A stretch of DNA of 64,000 bases, taken from contig NC_084816.1 of assembly GCF_963583255.1 (NCBI RefSeq), positions 15,239,100 to 15,303,099 of the forward strand. Reading direction: 5' to 3'. Source of the stretch: Pyrus communis. Its lineage: Eukaryota; Streptophyta; Magnoliopsida; Rosales; Rosaceae. Below, one piece after another: positions 1 through 11,860 of this stretch (the first letter of the stretch is position 1; every line of letters begins with the position of its first letter). A program made the translations under genes and the position numbers. The notes beneath the pieces were generated by a model that saw only the letters and a list, made by a program, of their open reading frames with translations, searched no databases and had not been told where the DNA came from.

Positions 1-19
1 GTCCTAGCGGATAAACTGC

Positions 20-700
20 ATGGCTCGACGACAGGCAACGCAGGTTACTTCGACTACCAGGAGGCAGCCGAAAGAGGCAGCAGGAAGCGGCGATGACCAA
101 CAAACCCCGACCATTATGGCCAAAGAGAAAAAGGTAATTGATCGCAACTTTGAAACCACCATTGAAGAGTCTGAGAAACGCATCAAACTTCTTCTTCGGC
201 CTGGGGAGATGAAACCTCGTTTCGAGCATTCCAGAAAATAAGCCGAAAATAAGCTTCCCCCATTACCCCCATAAGAGCCATTAATAAAAGTTCGGCGGAA
301 TTTACACCCTCCATTCCTCGGCGAATCCTTGGAGTACATGCGAGAATTTCACAAGACACATTCCGCTAATGACTTGTACACCTTGCCCAAGGCATATCAA
401 GAAGCCCTTGACCTGGCACTAACTTGCCCTGATGCTGAATAGATTATCCAGAAAACCGATGATCTAGCAATAAAGGCTACGTTCCAGTATATACATGAAG
501 CTCGGGTCATCGACTTTGAGGTCGACCCATACACAGACATAGACACTGCCAAGCTTTCTTTTTCCCTTAGACCTTCAGCATTTACGATATCATTTCGAAG
601 TCTTCTCGGCCGTATCTCTCTTCGGCCTTACGGCCGATGAGAAGGATTGTGTGGTGCGTTTAGATGCATACCTAGACACAAGGAATGCCCGAATCACCTA
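20..700 (+). pseudogene. gag region remnant of the Tat element
   Basis: An open stretch at 20-241 (73 codons) continues in broken frames to about 700. Readable pieces include an EYMREFHKTHSANDL-like stretch near 333-380 and an LPKAYQEALDLAL-like stretch near 383-425, both followed by stops. No zinc knuckle is visible. The assignment rests on position upstream of the protease and on the charged, helical composition. The domain itself is not recognised with certainty. Confidence 0.5.
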
Positions 701-1159
701 TGAAGAACGAGCCTGTAAAACGCTGCAATGACAAAATCATACCTCAGCAACGAGCATGCTCGAAAACGACAACCAAAATGAAACAGATCCAGATGCCATA
801 CCACAAGAGCAAGCATCTGCTGAGGCAGAAGATGACCATGGCAAGAATGCTTAAAAGTATGATACTACACTCGATCACTTGAAGGAAGACGACCAGGACT
901 CGATGGGTCATTCAGTCCTCGAAATCATGGAAATCAGCATGGTCCATGTTTTGCCTGCTGAATTTTGACTAACCACACACCATCCAAATTTCTTGGATGT
1001 AGACGTGGTTACCGAGGAAGCAGCGCAAGTCTATTTCATCGCCACCAAATAAGAAAAGCAAGCAAGTAAGGACGATAAACTTAAAGCAACCCTGGCCGAA
1101 TTGTTCCCCTGTTCCTCTTCTGTTAATCTCTAACATCTGAAGTAGTTGTACGTTAGGGC

Positions 1160-1620
1160 TCATATTGAATGATACCCAATTTCTAAGGTGTTTGTTGATT
1201 GTGGGGCCACAGTCAACTTCATGACTATATCTATCATGAAGGATTTGTGCTACTCCAATGACGAACTCATACCATTCGGAATAACCATGAGCAGTTTCAT
1301 CGGCGACAAGTCCCAAAAGAAAATGGGTGCTCCCGTTAGAAGTAAGCGTTGCAGGTCGCAACCACATAACCGCATTTTTTATAATTAATTCAAAGACCGA
1401 ATATAATGCATTGCTTGGCCGTGACTGGATCCATCAAATAAGCTGCATTTCTTCATCACTATATTAAGTTCTCATCTTTTAGGACGATAAATCGATTGTG
1501 GTCCAACCAGCTGATAGTCAACCATTCGAAACCAACATGATTCAGGCCCACTATTATGACGATCATGTCGGCTACATCACCCTGCAGGGTTTTAATGAGG
1601 ATGGATGACCAACTTGGATC
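1160..1620 (+). pseudogene. retroviral-type aspartic protease remnant
   Basis: From about 1186 the frame reads VFVDCGATVNFM, the usual D-S/T-G-A active-site region of gypsy proteases with Cys in place of Ser/Thr. About 75 codons later, in another frame, comes NALLGRDWIH, the conserved C-terminal LGxDWx motif. A frameshift near 1325 separates the two halves. The protease would cut the Gag-Pol polyprotein in the virus-like particle. The active-site change and the frameshift make this copy inactive. Confidence 0.75.
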
Positions 1621-2099
1621 TCAGTCCAGAAAGCCATCAAGGTAGGCGTCGAGACTGTACACCAGGATTCGGCGAGACTTGGCTTGGCAGACTTTATTAT
1701 TAACACTAATGACTGACGCCAAACCAGAAAAGCGTCGGGCTATGGTTTCATCCATCATGGAACGTTTGCTGGCTCATTGGTATACTATTTCTAAGCATCC
1801 ATATTCGGGCATAAACTTAATCGAATTTTTGGCTGAGAGAGATAACAGCCCAGTATTATCGTTAGATAAAGTTCAGGCCGTACTGGCCGAACTCGAAGAC
1901 AGTCGACCCCAAGTCAAGGACTCATTAGAAGAAATAAATGTTGGAACGGTCGATGACCCTCAACCGTTATTTATTAGTGCGTTGTTACCTCACTCCATGA
2001 AGATCGAACTTTGTAAATTACTAAATGAGTTTAAAGATTGTTTTGCTTGGAGTTATATGAGATGCCGAGCCTTGATCGAAACTTCGTTAAACATGAATT

Positions 2100-3420
2100 A
2101 CGCATCAAAGCTGGTTGTAAGCCTTTCGACAGCCCCCTCGCTGATTCTCGACCGAAGTACAACTAGACATAAAAGATGAACTAGTTCAACTTTTAAAAGC
2201 CGGGTTTATTCGGACCGCTTGATACGTCAAGTGGCTGGCCAATATCATCGTCGTGCTAAAGAAAAATGGCGCTTTACACATCTATATCAATTTTCGTAAT
2301 TTGAATCTGGCAACTCCCAATGATGAATACCTGATGCCGATTTCAGATTTGTTAATTGATGCTGCAGCCAATCATGAAATGTTGTCATTCATGAACGGCA
2401 ATGTTGGCTACAACCAGATTTTTATAGCCAAAGTCGATGTTCACAAAACAGCTTTTCGTTGCCCAGGGGCACTCGGCACGTACGAATGGGTCGTCATGCC
2501 ATTCAGCCTCAAGAACGCCGATGCCACATGCTAACGATTTATGAATACCATATGCCATGATTTAATCGGTATGGTCATAGAAGTATATATCAACGATGTG
2601 GTAGTGAAATCGAAGAGCTGCCGAACGCATCTGGATGATCTTCGGCAAGCGTTCATTCGTATGCGCCAACATAATCTCAAAATGAACCCGGCCAAATGTG
2701 TCTTCGGTTTATCGGTCGGTAACTTCGTGTGCACCATCGTGGCATTGAGGTAGATGAAAATAAAGCTTGCGCGATCATTAGCACTCCACCTTCGACGACC
2801 AAGAAGCAACTCCAGTCGCTACTCAGGAAAATAAATTTTCTCCATCGTTTCATAGCTAATTCGGCTGGTAGAATGAAAGCATTCTCTACGCTCTTGAAAA
2901 TTAAGGACTCAGATAGGTTTGAGTGGCGAGAAGAACATCAGGCGGCTTTCACGCAACTCAAGGTCTCCCTTACAACGCCACCGGTACTCGTACCACCTCG
3001 ACGCGGTAGGCCTTTTAAGTTATACATTTCGATGGTCGATGAGTCCATCGGTTGCCTTTTTGCCCAAGACAACGATGCTGGGCATGAACAAGCTATCTTT
3101 TATCTTAGCCAGAATCTGAATTCGCCTGAGATCAACTATTCATCTGTCGAGAAACTTTGCTTGGCATTGTTTTTGGTGGCGTTAAAACTTCCACATTGCA
3201 TGCTCCCATCAGTTACGCAGGTCATTGCCCAGACACATGTTATTCGTTACATGCTTACTCGACCTATAGTAAAAGGCCAAATTGGGAAATGGACAATGGC
3301 ATTATCAGAGTTCAGTTTGCAATACGTGCTCTAAAAAGCTGTCAAATGACAAGCTCTAGCCGATTTTTTGGCTCAGCACCCCTCTCCATATGGTTTTGTG
3401 GGTAACGAAGTCGACATTGA
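2100..3420 (+). pseudogene. reverse transcriptase plus first RNase H, decayed
   Basis: The RT fingers begin around 2160 (LVQLLKAGFIRTA, then a stop). The palm continues at 2253-2534 with motifs like YINFRNLNLATP, VGYNQIFIA and TAFRCPGALGTYEWVVMPF. The catalytic YxDD box at 2589-2600 reads YIND, so the third position is changed. The connection and first RNase H follow at 2729-3334, with EQAIFYLSQNL and EINYSSVEKLCLAL. Frameshifts near 2530 and 2745 and several stops break the frame. The domain order and motifs are clear even though the gene is dead. Confidence 0.9.
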
Positions 3421-3439
3421 ACTACTTGAAACATGAGAC

Positions 3440-3909
3440 AACTACTGGATTATGCACTTTAATGGTTCTAACACCTCGGCCTTGGTTGGTGTCGGCATCG
3501 TCATTCAATTTCCCGACCACTACCGTTGGTATTTTTCGTCGGCCTTCACGTCCTTCATGACTTAAGAGCAGCCCATGTTCTCGTCCTTGGTGATTCTGAA
3601 CTAGTGATTAACTAACTAAACGACATTTTTCGTTGCATGAGTTGTACATTGGCGCCCTATCACATGGGTGCCATCTATTTGGCCGAGTCATTCGAGGGAA
3701 TTACATTTGAGCATATTCCACGTGTTCGAAACACTGATGAGGATGAACTCGCTCAAATAGCCTCCGGAGCACAACTCCTGATGGGCGAGCTAAGCCGAGC
3801 AATACCTATAGGACGACGATCTTACCTAGCCTTGGTTAATCAGCAAGTTCTCCAGCGCAATCAAGTGATACATGCACGAGTGATGTCCTTACCATCGTTG
3901 TTAGAATGA
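3440..3909 (+). pseudogene. second (archaeal-type) RNase H of the Tat lineage
   Basis: After the first RNase H, the frame at about 3449 reads MHFNGSNTSA and then GVGIVIQFP, the start of an RNase H fold with the first catalytic Asp replaced by Asn. Later pieces are LVLGDSELVIN, followed by a stop, then ITFEHIPRVRNTDEDELAQIASG at 3697-3765. Compared with intact Tat elements the middle (the NNQAEYEAL-like segment) seems to be deleted. An extra RNase H at this place is the diagnostic trait of the Tat group. Confidence 0.8.
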
Positions 3910-4079
3910 GGAGATCCTGTAGAAGTATGTGTTGTCCAAACGTTGCTAGACGATTGGAGATGGTCGATTATACGATATCTCGATAACCCTAGCAATAAAC
4001 ACAACTGGAGGAAAAAACTCCATGCCATAAACTACGTGTCATACCAGAATGAGTTATATCGAAAGGGTGATAATGGTTT

Positions 4080-5166
4080 ATTGTTATTGTGCCTCGGCCC
4101 ACATGAGGCTACCTAAGCAATCGCCGGAGTACACGAAGGGATTTGTAGAGCTTATTAATCCAGGAGTAAGATGCGTTGGTTGCTTCGAATACACACGAAG
4201 ATGCATATAGTGTCAGATTCATGGACCTATACAGAAGTCCCGACCGAATTACTCCACTCAGTTACCAAATCATAGCCATTCAGAAGATGGGTAATGAATG
4301 TAATCGGCAAAATCGCGCCGTCTTCTGGAGTAGCAAAACACACTTGGATACTAATGGCAATCGATTACTTCACTAAATAGGTCAAAGTAAAATCATACGT
4401 CGAATTAACGACCAAAGATGTTTGCAATTTTGTAAAGGAAAATATTATGACTAGATTTGGCTTGCCAAAAACGATCATAACCAACACTGGCACAATCTTT
4501 ACAGCTGAAAGGTTTAAGGAATACACGGCGAATCTAAATATTCGACTCGAGCAGTATATGCCGTATTACCCACAGGCGAATGGGCAAGCCGAAGCAAGTA
4601 ATAAGGTTTTGATCGGTATTCTTGAAAAAATGGTAAGAAAGAAACCTGGTATATGGCATTTGAAGCTAAATGAAGCATTATGGGCCTATCGAACTTCACT
4701 CCAATTAACCACCGGAACGACTCCATACGTGTTAAACTATGGACACGACGCTATGTTACCGATCGAGTTGAGTATAAACTCATTGCAAGTGATCAAACAA
4801 AGTAGTTTGTTTAGTGCCGAATACAGTCAAGTCATGAGACAAGAGTTAAAAGACTTAGAAGAAATTCGGCTTGACACTTATAACTTATTAGTGACACAGA
4901 AGAAGATTACCGAATGAGCTTCTAACTAGCGTGTCTGACAAAAAACGTTCGGCGAAAGAGAGTTGGTTGAGAAAACCGTGCTACTAGTGGGAATTAAAGA
5001 CCCTAGGTTCGGAAAATGGTTGTCAAATTGGGAAGGATCATTTGTCATTCACAAAGTTCTCGGCAAGGGGGCATACCACCTCAAGGATCAGACAGGTTTA
5101 GTTCACAAATTTCCAATCAATGGGAATTTTTTAAAGAAATACTACCCAATCACATGGGAGATGTGA
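4080..5166 (+). pseudogene. integrase of the Tat element
   Basis: The zinc-binding and core regions run from about 4100 in broken frames (GVHEGICRAY, then a stop). The largest open part is 4447-4917, with FGLPKTIITNTGTIF, the YPQANGQAEASNKVL motif holding the catalytic Glu, and WHLKLNEALWAYRTS. A C-terminal segment at 4963-5166 reads FVIHKVLGKGAYHL and ends at TGA 5164-5166. The catalytic Asp of the central motif appears to be Asn (TNTGT instead of TDNGT). The gene is inactive but well recognised. Confidence 0.88.
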
Positions 5167-5234
5167 GAATAAAAGATCATTCCATTGATTTTACAAAAGG
5201 ACGTATAAGTAAATTACAAAAGATTCCTAAAATC

Positions 5235-8200
5235 CTAGGGGGTCGAAGGAAGAAAGGCTTCAAGAGCAGCTTTCAACTCCAACCACCTTACTTCGCTCAT
5301 TATGATTTCAGCTTGCCTCGTCTTTTTGTTAAGTTGAAGTTGCTGGATCTGCTTTATGCCAGCCGCGAAATCTGTCAGTCGAGCCTTACTCATCTTGAAA
5401 TTATTTTCGATTTCTAAAGCAACAACCGACCTTTGTTGTTGAAGCTAGGCAATTTGACGTTGAATCTCAGAAATTTGGTTATCAAAGCCAGTCAGCTGTG
5501 CTTTCTTTGCTTTTATGGTCTTAACCTTCAACCAGCTAGCCTCATGAGCAATGTTTGCAGCCTTTAGGTTGTCCTTGACCCGGAAAGCTTGTTCAAAAGT
5601 AATAAAATGTTGCCGGGTCCGCTTCAGGAGGTATGATAAGTAGACGACATTTTTGATGCTCAGTAAGCCGCCGATTGCAAGGACGTTCAGGCATTCTCCT
5701 ACGGAATCGAGGCCTTTACATTGGAGGACCTGTGAGGCAGAGAGGGATAGGATTTCTTGCAACTTGGCAAAAACATTGGATTCGGCCACGGTCTTCAAAG
5801 GCTCGGCCGACGGGGCAGAAGACCCAGCTGCTCTAGAAGTATTCAAGAGTAGAACGTCAAGCTCGACCTCCTATGAAGGCTGCACAGGAAAAGATTTTAA
5901 GGAGAATGAAAATTATAAAGAACATAGCAGATGGAATTTGTTTTAAACCTGCCGAGATGAGACTTCGGCCATGTCCCTTAGTTCATTGCTCGAACTTAGA
6001 GAGCTCAATGGATGAGCCTAGTGTTTAAGATTGCTTCTCAATTCACGCAGCCGATGGAGGTTATCCACGTTTGACAGCCATTGAGGTGGCCAGGAAATAT
6101 AGATAACACCCTTTGGCGCATAAAATTATTGATGAAATGAATAGTCGGGCACCTGACATTTAATATTTTTCTCGGTTCAGACTTGTTATAGTAAAACTAA
6201 TAAGAGAAAGGGATCGAGCCTTACAAAAGCCGAAGTGACTTCTTGAGGAGGAATGCCAAGGTCTTGATCCTGCGGGTGAATCGGTGTTTCCACTGTCGCT
6301 TCAGATTCAACATAAGGCCTTTTTCCAAGATCGGCTGCAGGAGGATCAACCTGCTCAGTTGCGTCGACCACAGGGGGATGATTAGTGGAAAGAGGTTTGT
6401 TTGGTCAAGGACAACTCGCTAGCGGAATCTTGTTGTTTTGTCATCCTGAAATAAAAAGCTGTTTAGTACTTTTGAGTGTAATGAGAGAAGAGAGTTACCA
6501 ACAACATAATCATACCTCTTCCAGGGGGATCGCTAATTGTTTTGGTTTTTTGGAGAGATTTTTCGCAACCGAAAGGGCCACCTCCTCCAAGATAGGCGCA
6601 ACGGTCAGCCCAAAGCTGTAGGCTTTTCGACCAGCGGAGCAGCAACCGGTTCAACCACGACTCCAGGGATGGGTTGATTTTGGAGTGTTTAGCCAGCTGG
6701 AGTTGGCCATTTTTCCACCGTGGCCTAGATGATGGGTGCAGGAGGAGAAACACTAGGAGCGGTCGCTCCTGTGGTCTAGCTGGAGATAACGTGAATCTCC
6801 CATTCTCCCTTCTTCACCAATTTCTTGACGCGTTTTGGGGGTCGAGAAGCTTCACCTGCCATTTCAGCTTCATGGCAAGGCTGTTTGCTTAGCGGGGCTT
6901 ATGCGACGGTTTTAGTCTTCTTAAAAGAGGAAATCTTCTAGCCGCAGCCGTGAGGATCACATCTGCCTGTTTTAGTACTTGATCGCCTGAGAAAGCTAAA
7001 TCAAGTCAGCAAAGTTGAGTAAGTGTTTGAAGGATGAAGGTAGACAGACATATAGCTTGGGTTGTCTTTATGGATTGTGGGGCTGGAGTTGTTTTGGATC
7101 GGTCGCCATAGATCTTGTTGATGACATCTTTGACAGGAGTGCCAAAGAAGTCCCGAGTGTATTCTTCCCACCAGTCGCTAAAGGCATCAGTGCCGAGAGA
7201 TTCAGGAACAGTTGATTGAAGGCGGAATTTTTTGCACTTCTCCTAAAATTCTTTCTTCATATCCCGACATTCCCTTTCCGAAGAACCAGATATGCGTCCT
7301 CAGATTAGGAGGGAGCTGGAAGTAAGTACAGGCACCGGGCAACCTTAAAGGTAGCCGAGTTGTCGAGCAGTGAAGTAAGGATGGTAGACCTCCCAGCTTG
7401 GTCGACGAGCGTCACAGCCGAGGGGAAGGTGGCGTGTTAACACGAATGACCCTTAGTTTTGACGAAGATCAACATCTTCAGCTTTATTCCGTGCTGATGT
7501 TGGAAGCCTGATTGAGGATGGGTATTCTTGACGACGACATATTAAAAATTCATCGTCAGAAAATACGTCTAGGCCGAAGAGGTATTTAAAGACTTATTCG
7601 GCCCGGTAAGGAGGTGCTGGTCGAGAAACCAACTGAAGGCCGATGACTTCAATGGGTTGGAAGCTGGGGATCTCTGGCCAAAGAGTCACGAAATAAACCT
7701 GCAACTAGAGTTAGAAAACCCAGAGATGTCTGTTCTAGTGTGGGTCGATTGTGTTGACAGTCGTTTTGGCCAGGTATCGCAGGGGATTAGCAAGGATGGC
7801 TGAACTAAGGGCCAGGGTGTGACCACTAGCCAGGGCTTCGACCACCAGTATGGTCTCAACCAAGCATTTATTCGACTTGGTACAACAAATAAACTTGTTA
7901 TACCAATAAAATAGGAAGGCTTCGTGCTCTCCTTTCCGTAGGCTCGCTTCCCCTCGACCAACAAAATGGAGGATGAGGGTGTTGTAGTTGAAGAAGTTTT
8001 TTTGCAATTCTGAACTTCTTCTTTTGAAGGCTTTTGACCGTTTTTGCTCAGCGATTCAACGACCCGTTCATTAAATAGTGTCTTGAGGTTGAGGTTGGAC
8101 GAGTACCCAAAGAGGGCGACGTCAACTGGAAGGCCCAAAGGAGAAGTCCCAAGAATAGCTAAGACATCAAGAATGGTGGGGCCGAAAGGAAGAATTATAG

Positions 8201-8617
8201 TGTTGGTGGCCGAACACTAGAAGCTCAAGGTTGTCATGAGGAGTTCTATGTCCATGGCAATTTCCATGGTTGAGAGTCTAATGGCATCATAGATGCTGAG
8301 AGCCTTCCATTCGTGGACAAAGAATTTTTCCATCCGTTCAACCCAAGTCGCCCAGGTTACGTTGGTCGAGGGCCAAGCTCCTTGGGGCTTTGTCAGGGCC
8401 CATTTCAACCAATCAAATCCTTGTAGCAAAAGGGCCAGGCAATGAGCCTTGAAGAGAGCGGTGATGGACGATGGCACTGCATCCTTGAAGAGTGGCCCTA
8501 AGATTTGTGAGTAGAGCTCAAATCACTCTCGAAGCGCAGTGTCTTGATGGCGCTCCGATCGATGAAGTCCTTGCATTTGTTGCATTCGTCAGAGAGCTTA
8601 GAGATGAAGGGAGCCAT
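5235..8617 (-). pseudogene. antisense gene with plant mobile domain (PMD, aminotransferase-like) inside the Tat element
   Basis: Reading the - strand from ATG 8617-8615 gives MAPFISKLSDECNKC, then after a stop and frameshift FDWLKWALTKPQ and MEKFFVHEWKALSIYDAI. Further on come the PMD hallmarks: FGPTILDVLAILGTSPLG near 8190-8140, EHEAFLFYWYNKFI near 7930-7895, ALASGHTLALSSAILANPL near 7835-7780 and a WLQVYFVTLWPEIPSF-like segment near 7715-7670. The C-terminal part (5846-5235) is Gln/Lys-rich, looks like a coiled coil, and ends at TAG 5237-5235. Several stops and frameshifts break it. It starts 71 bp beyond the pol stop and runs opposite to pol, as the extra antisense genes of Tat elements do. 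The PMD assignment is by motif recall and is fairly strong; the role of the protein in the element is unknown. Confidence 0.75.
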
Positions 8618-9159
8618 TGATGAAGATTCGAGTTTTTGGGAAAGATTTATGGGATGAGAGTTTTTGGGTTTTTTAGGATTTTAAAGGCAAAATAGTGAGA
8701 GGGTTTTAGGAGTTTTGGAAGCATAAGTGCGAATGGAAAAGATTTAGGTATTTGTAGGCATCTTGGAAGGAAGGGTAAGCGTTTGATTTTCAAACTTTAG
8801 GACATAATCGATCGTGAAAATCCTTAATCATCATAGAGAATCCGGGTGAAAGGATCAAGGTTTTTGCGGTTTGAGGACACACGATTGTGTGTTGCAGCAG
8901 ATTTAATGCAGAGCAGATGTTTTGGCTGGCGCATGTTTTTGAGGTTCATTATTAAAGGTTGCTAGATTACCTAAAGGATTGCCATGTGGCAGGACGTGTG
9001 AGAGAATTCAGATTGTGCTTCATAAATGCGCTTGATGGATGAAATATTTAAGGCTTTTCATTATCCTTTAGTTACCTTTTAGCGTTTGATTTCACTTCTT
9101 CAAGGTCGAAATTCGGCTAAGGACTACAAAGGCTAAAGACCTCAGAAGCAAAGTGGCAA

Positions 9160-10306
9160 TGTTTAGTCCCAAAATAATATTATTGGGCCGAGCGTAGGTT
9201 TATGTTCGGCCCAAAGCTTTTCCAAATGTACTATGGGTTGTCCAATGGTCGTAAGTTGCTCAGTTAGGGAGGTCGAGTCCTATTGCAAGAAAGAGTGATT
9301 TGGATAAGAGCGGATGGGTCGAAGTCCTAGTACGATAAGAAGTCTCAATGGAATGGGGACACTGAGATTTGAGAATTGAATATGGTTGGATAGAGAGTTT
9401 GGTTCAAAGTTCTAGTAGGAGTAAGATTGGCCGAGCCTTGGTTGGACTAGGATGAAGAATCCTAATCCGAGTATAGTTCTGATTCGGCTAAGATGAGATT
9501 AGTTGCTATAAATAGGAAGGGGTTACGCCATTTAAAGCCTCTCCAATTCAACACACAAATTGCCCTGTGCAAACCTTTTAAACATCTTGAGATATTTTAT
9601 TTTCTTGCCAACATATCTTCAATTTGGATAAACAGCACTGTGAAGGCAACGAATGACATCTTCAGTTTGGATAAACAGCATTGTTGCCGTAGAATCAGCC
9701 GACCGAGGAACACTTTCAGTTTGGATAAATAGCACTACGTCGAAGCCGACTGGTTATCTATCCAAGTCTCGATCGAGAAGGGTTTCCGAATCCTTATTAG
9801 TAGAGGTCATCCTATTAGCCTTCTCGACGAAGTAAGGTGTTACAAATTACTACATTCGGCACATTGAACGCCTAGTGATGTTATGATTGGATACTCATAA
9901 GTGAGTTTCAGAGTTCGACATTCTGACGGCGAACCACATTTATCATCAAGACATACATCTCTTTTGACTACCTGTGTCCGTATAGTTTGGAGCCAATTCG
10001 ATGTGTTTATACTCTTACGAATATAATCACTGTGACCGAACCCGGCGCCGACGATTCGTGAACTTCGCAGAACTAGCAGCCTTGTTTTTAGGCTCGAGAA
10101 CCCGGAGATCGAGACGTGTTCCTTCCTCGGTCGCAGTTGTAGAATGAAGAAGTCAGTAGCGTGTTGAATGCAACATTAACAAATTTTACTCCTCGGTCAA
10201 GCTCGGCTGACGAGTTGGCACGCCCCGCATCAACCAAATGACGTAGTTAGCTCATTAGTTACTCAGCCTACGCGCCACGTATGCTTGGTAGCTTTTAGGG
10301 TCAACA
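9160..10306 (+). repeat. 3' LTR of the Tat element
   Basis: The segment starts TGTTTAGTCCC just after a purine-rich tract (AGAAGCAAAGTGGCAA) and ends GGTCAACA, so it has TGTT...AACA termini. A TATA box lies at 9507-9515. Much of 9500-10306 reappears inverted at 11861-12480, where the same end sequence is followed by a probable primer-binding region. That fixes the right boundary well; the left boundary is less certain. Three copies of a TTTGGATAAACAGCA-like motif lie at about 9615-9735. Confidence 0.7.
9507..9515 (+). promoter_or_regulatory. TATA box of the Tat LTR
   Basis: TATAAATAG lies in the middle of the LTR, about 350 bp from its start. The related inverted LTR has TATAAATAC at the matching place (12460-12452, - strand), which supports a conserved core promoter. 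Confidence 0.6.
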
Positions 10307-11141
10307 CATACATACTTGCCTACGAAGCTGTAAACATGCATTGAATGGCTTGGCATGATATATCTTTTGGCTGAGACTCCAATTTGCATGCCATGATACA
10401 ACTCCTGCTTTGACGTCGAACTGTAAGACCTCATGCTGGAACAGTTCATGCCACGATTAATTTCTGCATGATATATCTTTTGGCTGAAATTCCAATTCAG
10501 TGGGGCTTCATTCTGCTGCAAACGTTGCCTCGTTAAATTATGCTATGGTCTTTGATATCCATTGAACTGTGGCGACTTCCTTCTAAACCAAGATGAACTT
10601 ACCAGTCTGAACTAAAAATGTTGACAATTCCACTAAAATCAATGCGACTTGAACCGAAGCCACGCAATAAAATCCTTTGAATAGCACATATGGCCTACCA
10701 CAAATGGGTGGCCTATCACCTGATTATCTTATGCTTTTTCTTTTCTCCCTCTGACCAATAATCTTGTCTGACTAATAATTGGGCAAACCAAATACTTGCG
10801 GATATTAACCATTAAATACCCATCCCACAGGGTGAATAGGCTAGGCCACGCGGAGACCTACTACAACATGGGTGGCCTTTCTTATTGCACGCAACATATC
10901 AGCAAATAATCTCTCTCGACGAGACTAAAAAACTTAACCGCCGATTATACCACATGCTACCCCTTTATTTTCTTACGTATCGGCCTGAAAGGTCGAATGG
11001 TTAAGAAAATAATTTTATTCCCTTTTTTCCTTTGTTTTTAGACGAAAATAAAAGTGGCCGAAGTATAATCAGGAGGAGGCCAACGATGCTTTATTCCAAG
11101 CCGAGATCTTTTTACATCAAAATTCTCAATTTGATTTCGCT

Positions 11142-11688
11142 CTAAGCCGAATAAAAAACCATCTCCAAATGCTTTTGACTTGGCAAAATATTTTTCATTA
11201 TTAGCCACCTTGGACAAGTATTAAACCCCCCAGGCATAATTACTTTGTTAATTTCAGCTTTTAACTCAAATAACGTGGCTGAACGAGATTTCTCCATATC
11301 GGCTTTATCACCAATAATCATATTAATTGGCGTAGCTTCGGTGTCTAAGACCATGTCTCGACCATATTCGCCATTGGAAAATTCTGATGAATCATTTTCT
11401 AAGTAGATTTTTGGCTTAGAGACTTGAACTTTTTCTTCTAGGCCTACCACACTTTTAGTCTTAACCAAAAAAACAGGTGGCCCAGGTTCTTCTTCGGTCG
11501 TCTCGACAATTTTCTAAGGCCGAAGCGAAAAATTGCCCCTCGGTCTTTTGATCTAACCATTCTTCAAATGTAATTGATTTGAACCCAAGACAAAAAGGCG
11601 TTTTCTTATCCAGCCACTTATAAAATCGAGCTCTATCTTCATTTAACCATTGATCTTGTAAGCTGTGATGAACCTTCACCTTTATCAT
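11142..11688 (-). pseudogene. gag or gag-pro region of the inverted gypsy element, frameshifted
   Basis: Two overlapping - strand frames lie here. 11688-11461 (75 codons) contains HHSLQDQWLNEDRARFYKWL and EEWLDQKTEGQ; 11468-11142 (108 codons) contains FELKAEINKVIMPGG. They overlap by 8 bp and look like one frame split by a frameshift. They lie about 170 bp downstream of the LTR leader, where gag is expected. I do not recognise a named domain in them, so the function is inferred from position only. Confidence 0.4.
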
Positions 11689-11860
11689 TTGAGAGAAAGA
11701 TTTTTGCCTTTCTTCATGTGCTTCAAGGATCTGGTCAAGGAGTTTTTATTGCTTCTCAACATTTTCCTTTAATAGGCACCAAATCTCACCTTGATTGAGA
11801 TCTTGATATATCATGTGAACTTCGTAGTTTTAGCATTGGGTCCCACCAGGCATGCCAAAA

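Larger units (their letters stand above)
1..10306 (+). mobile_element. Ty3/gypsy LTR retrotransposon, Tat lineage, 5' end outside window, decayed
   Basis: Protease, RT, RNase H, a second archaeal-type RNase H and integrase follow one another on the + strand. They are followed by a 3.4-kb antisense gene and an LTR that ends at about 10306. The double RNase H and the antisense extra gene point to the Tat lineage (the group of Ogre, Grande and Retand); this is established knowledge of the lineage applied to what is seen. Every coding block is broken by stops and frameshifts, so the copy is dead. The 5' LTR and the start of gag lie left of the window, so the target duplication cannot be checked. 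Confidence 0.85.

Noticed and set aside
5653..7215. Plus-strand frames of 66-97 codons in the Tat 3' region
   Set aside because: They overlap the antisense PMD gene, which has the recognisable motifs; the plus-strand translations do not.
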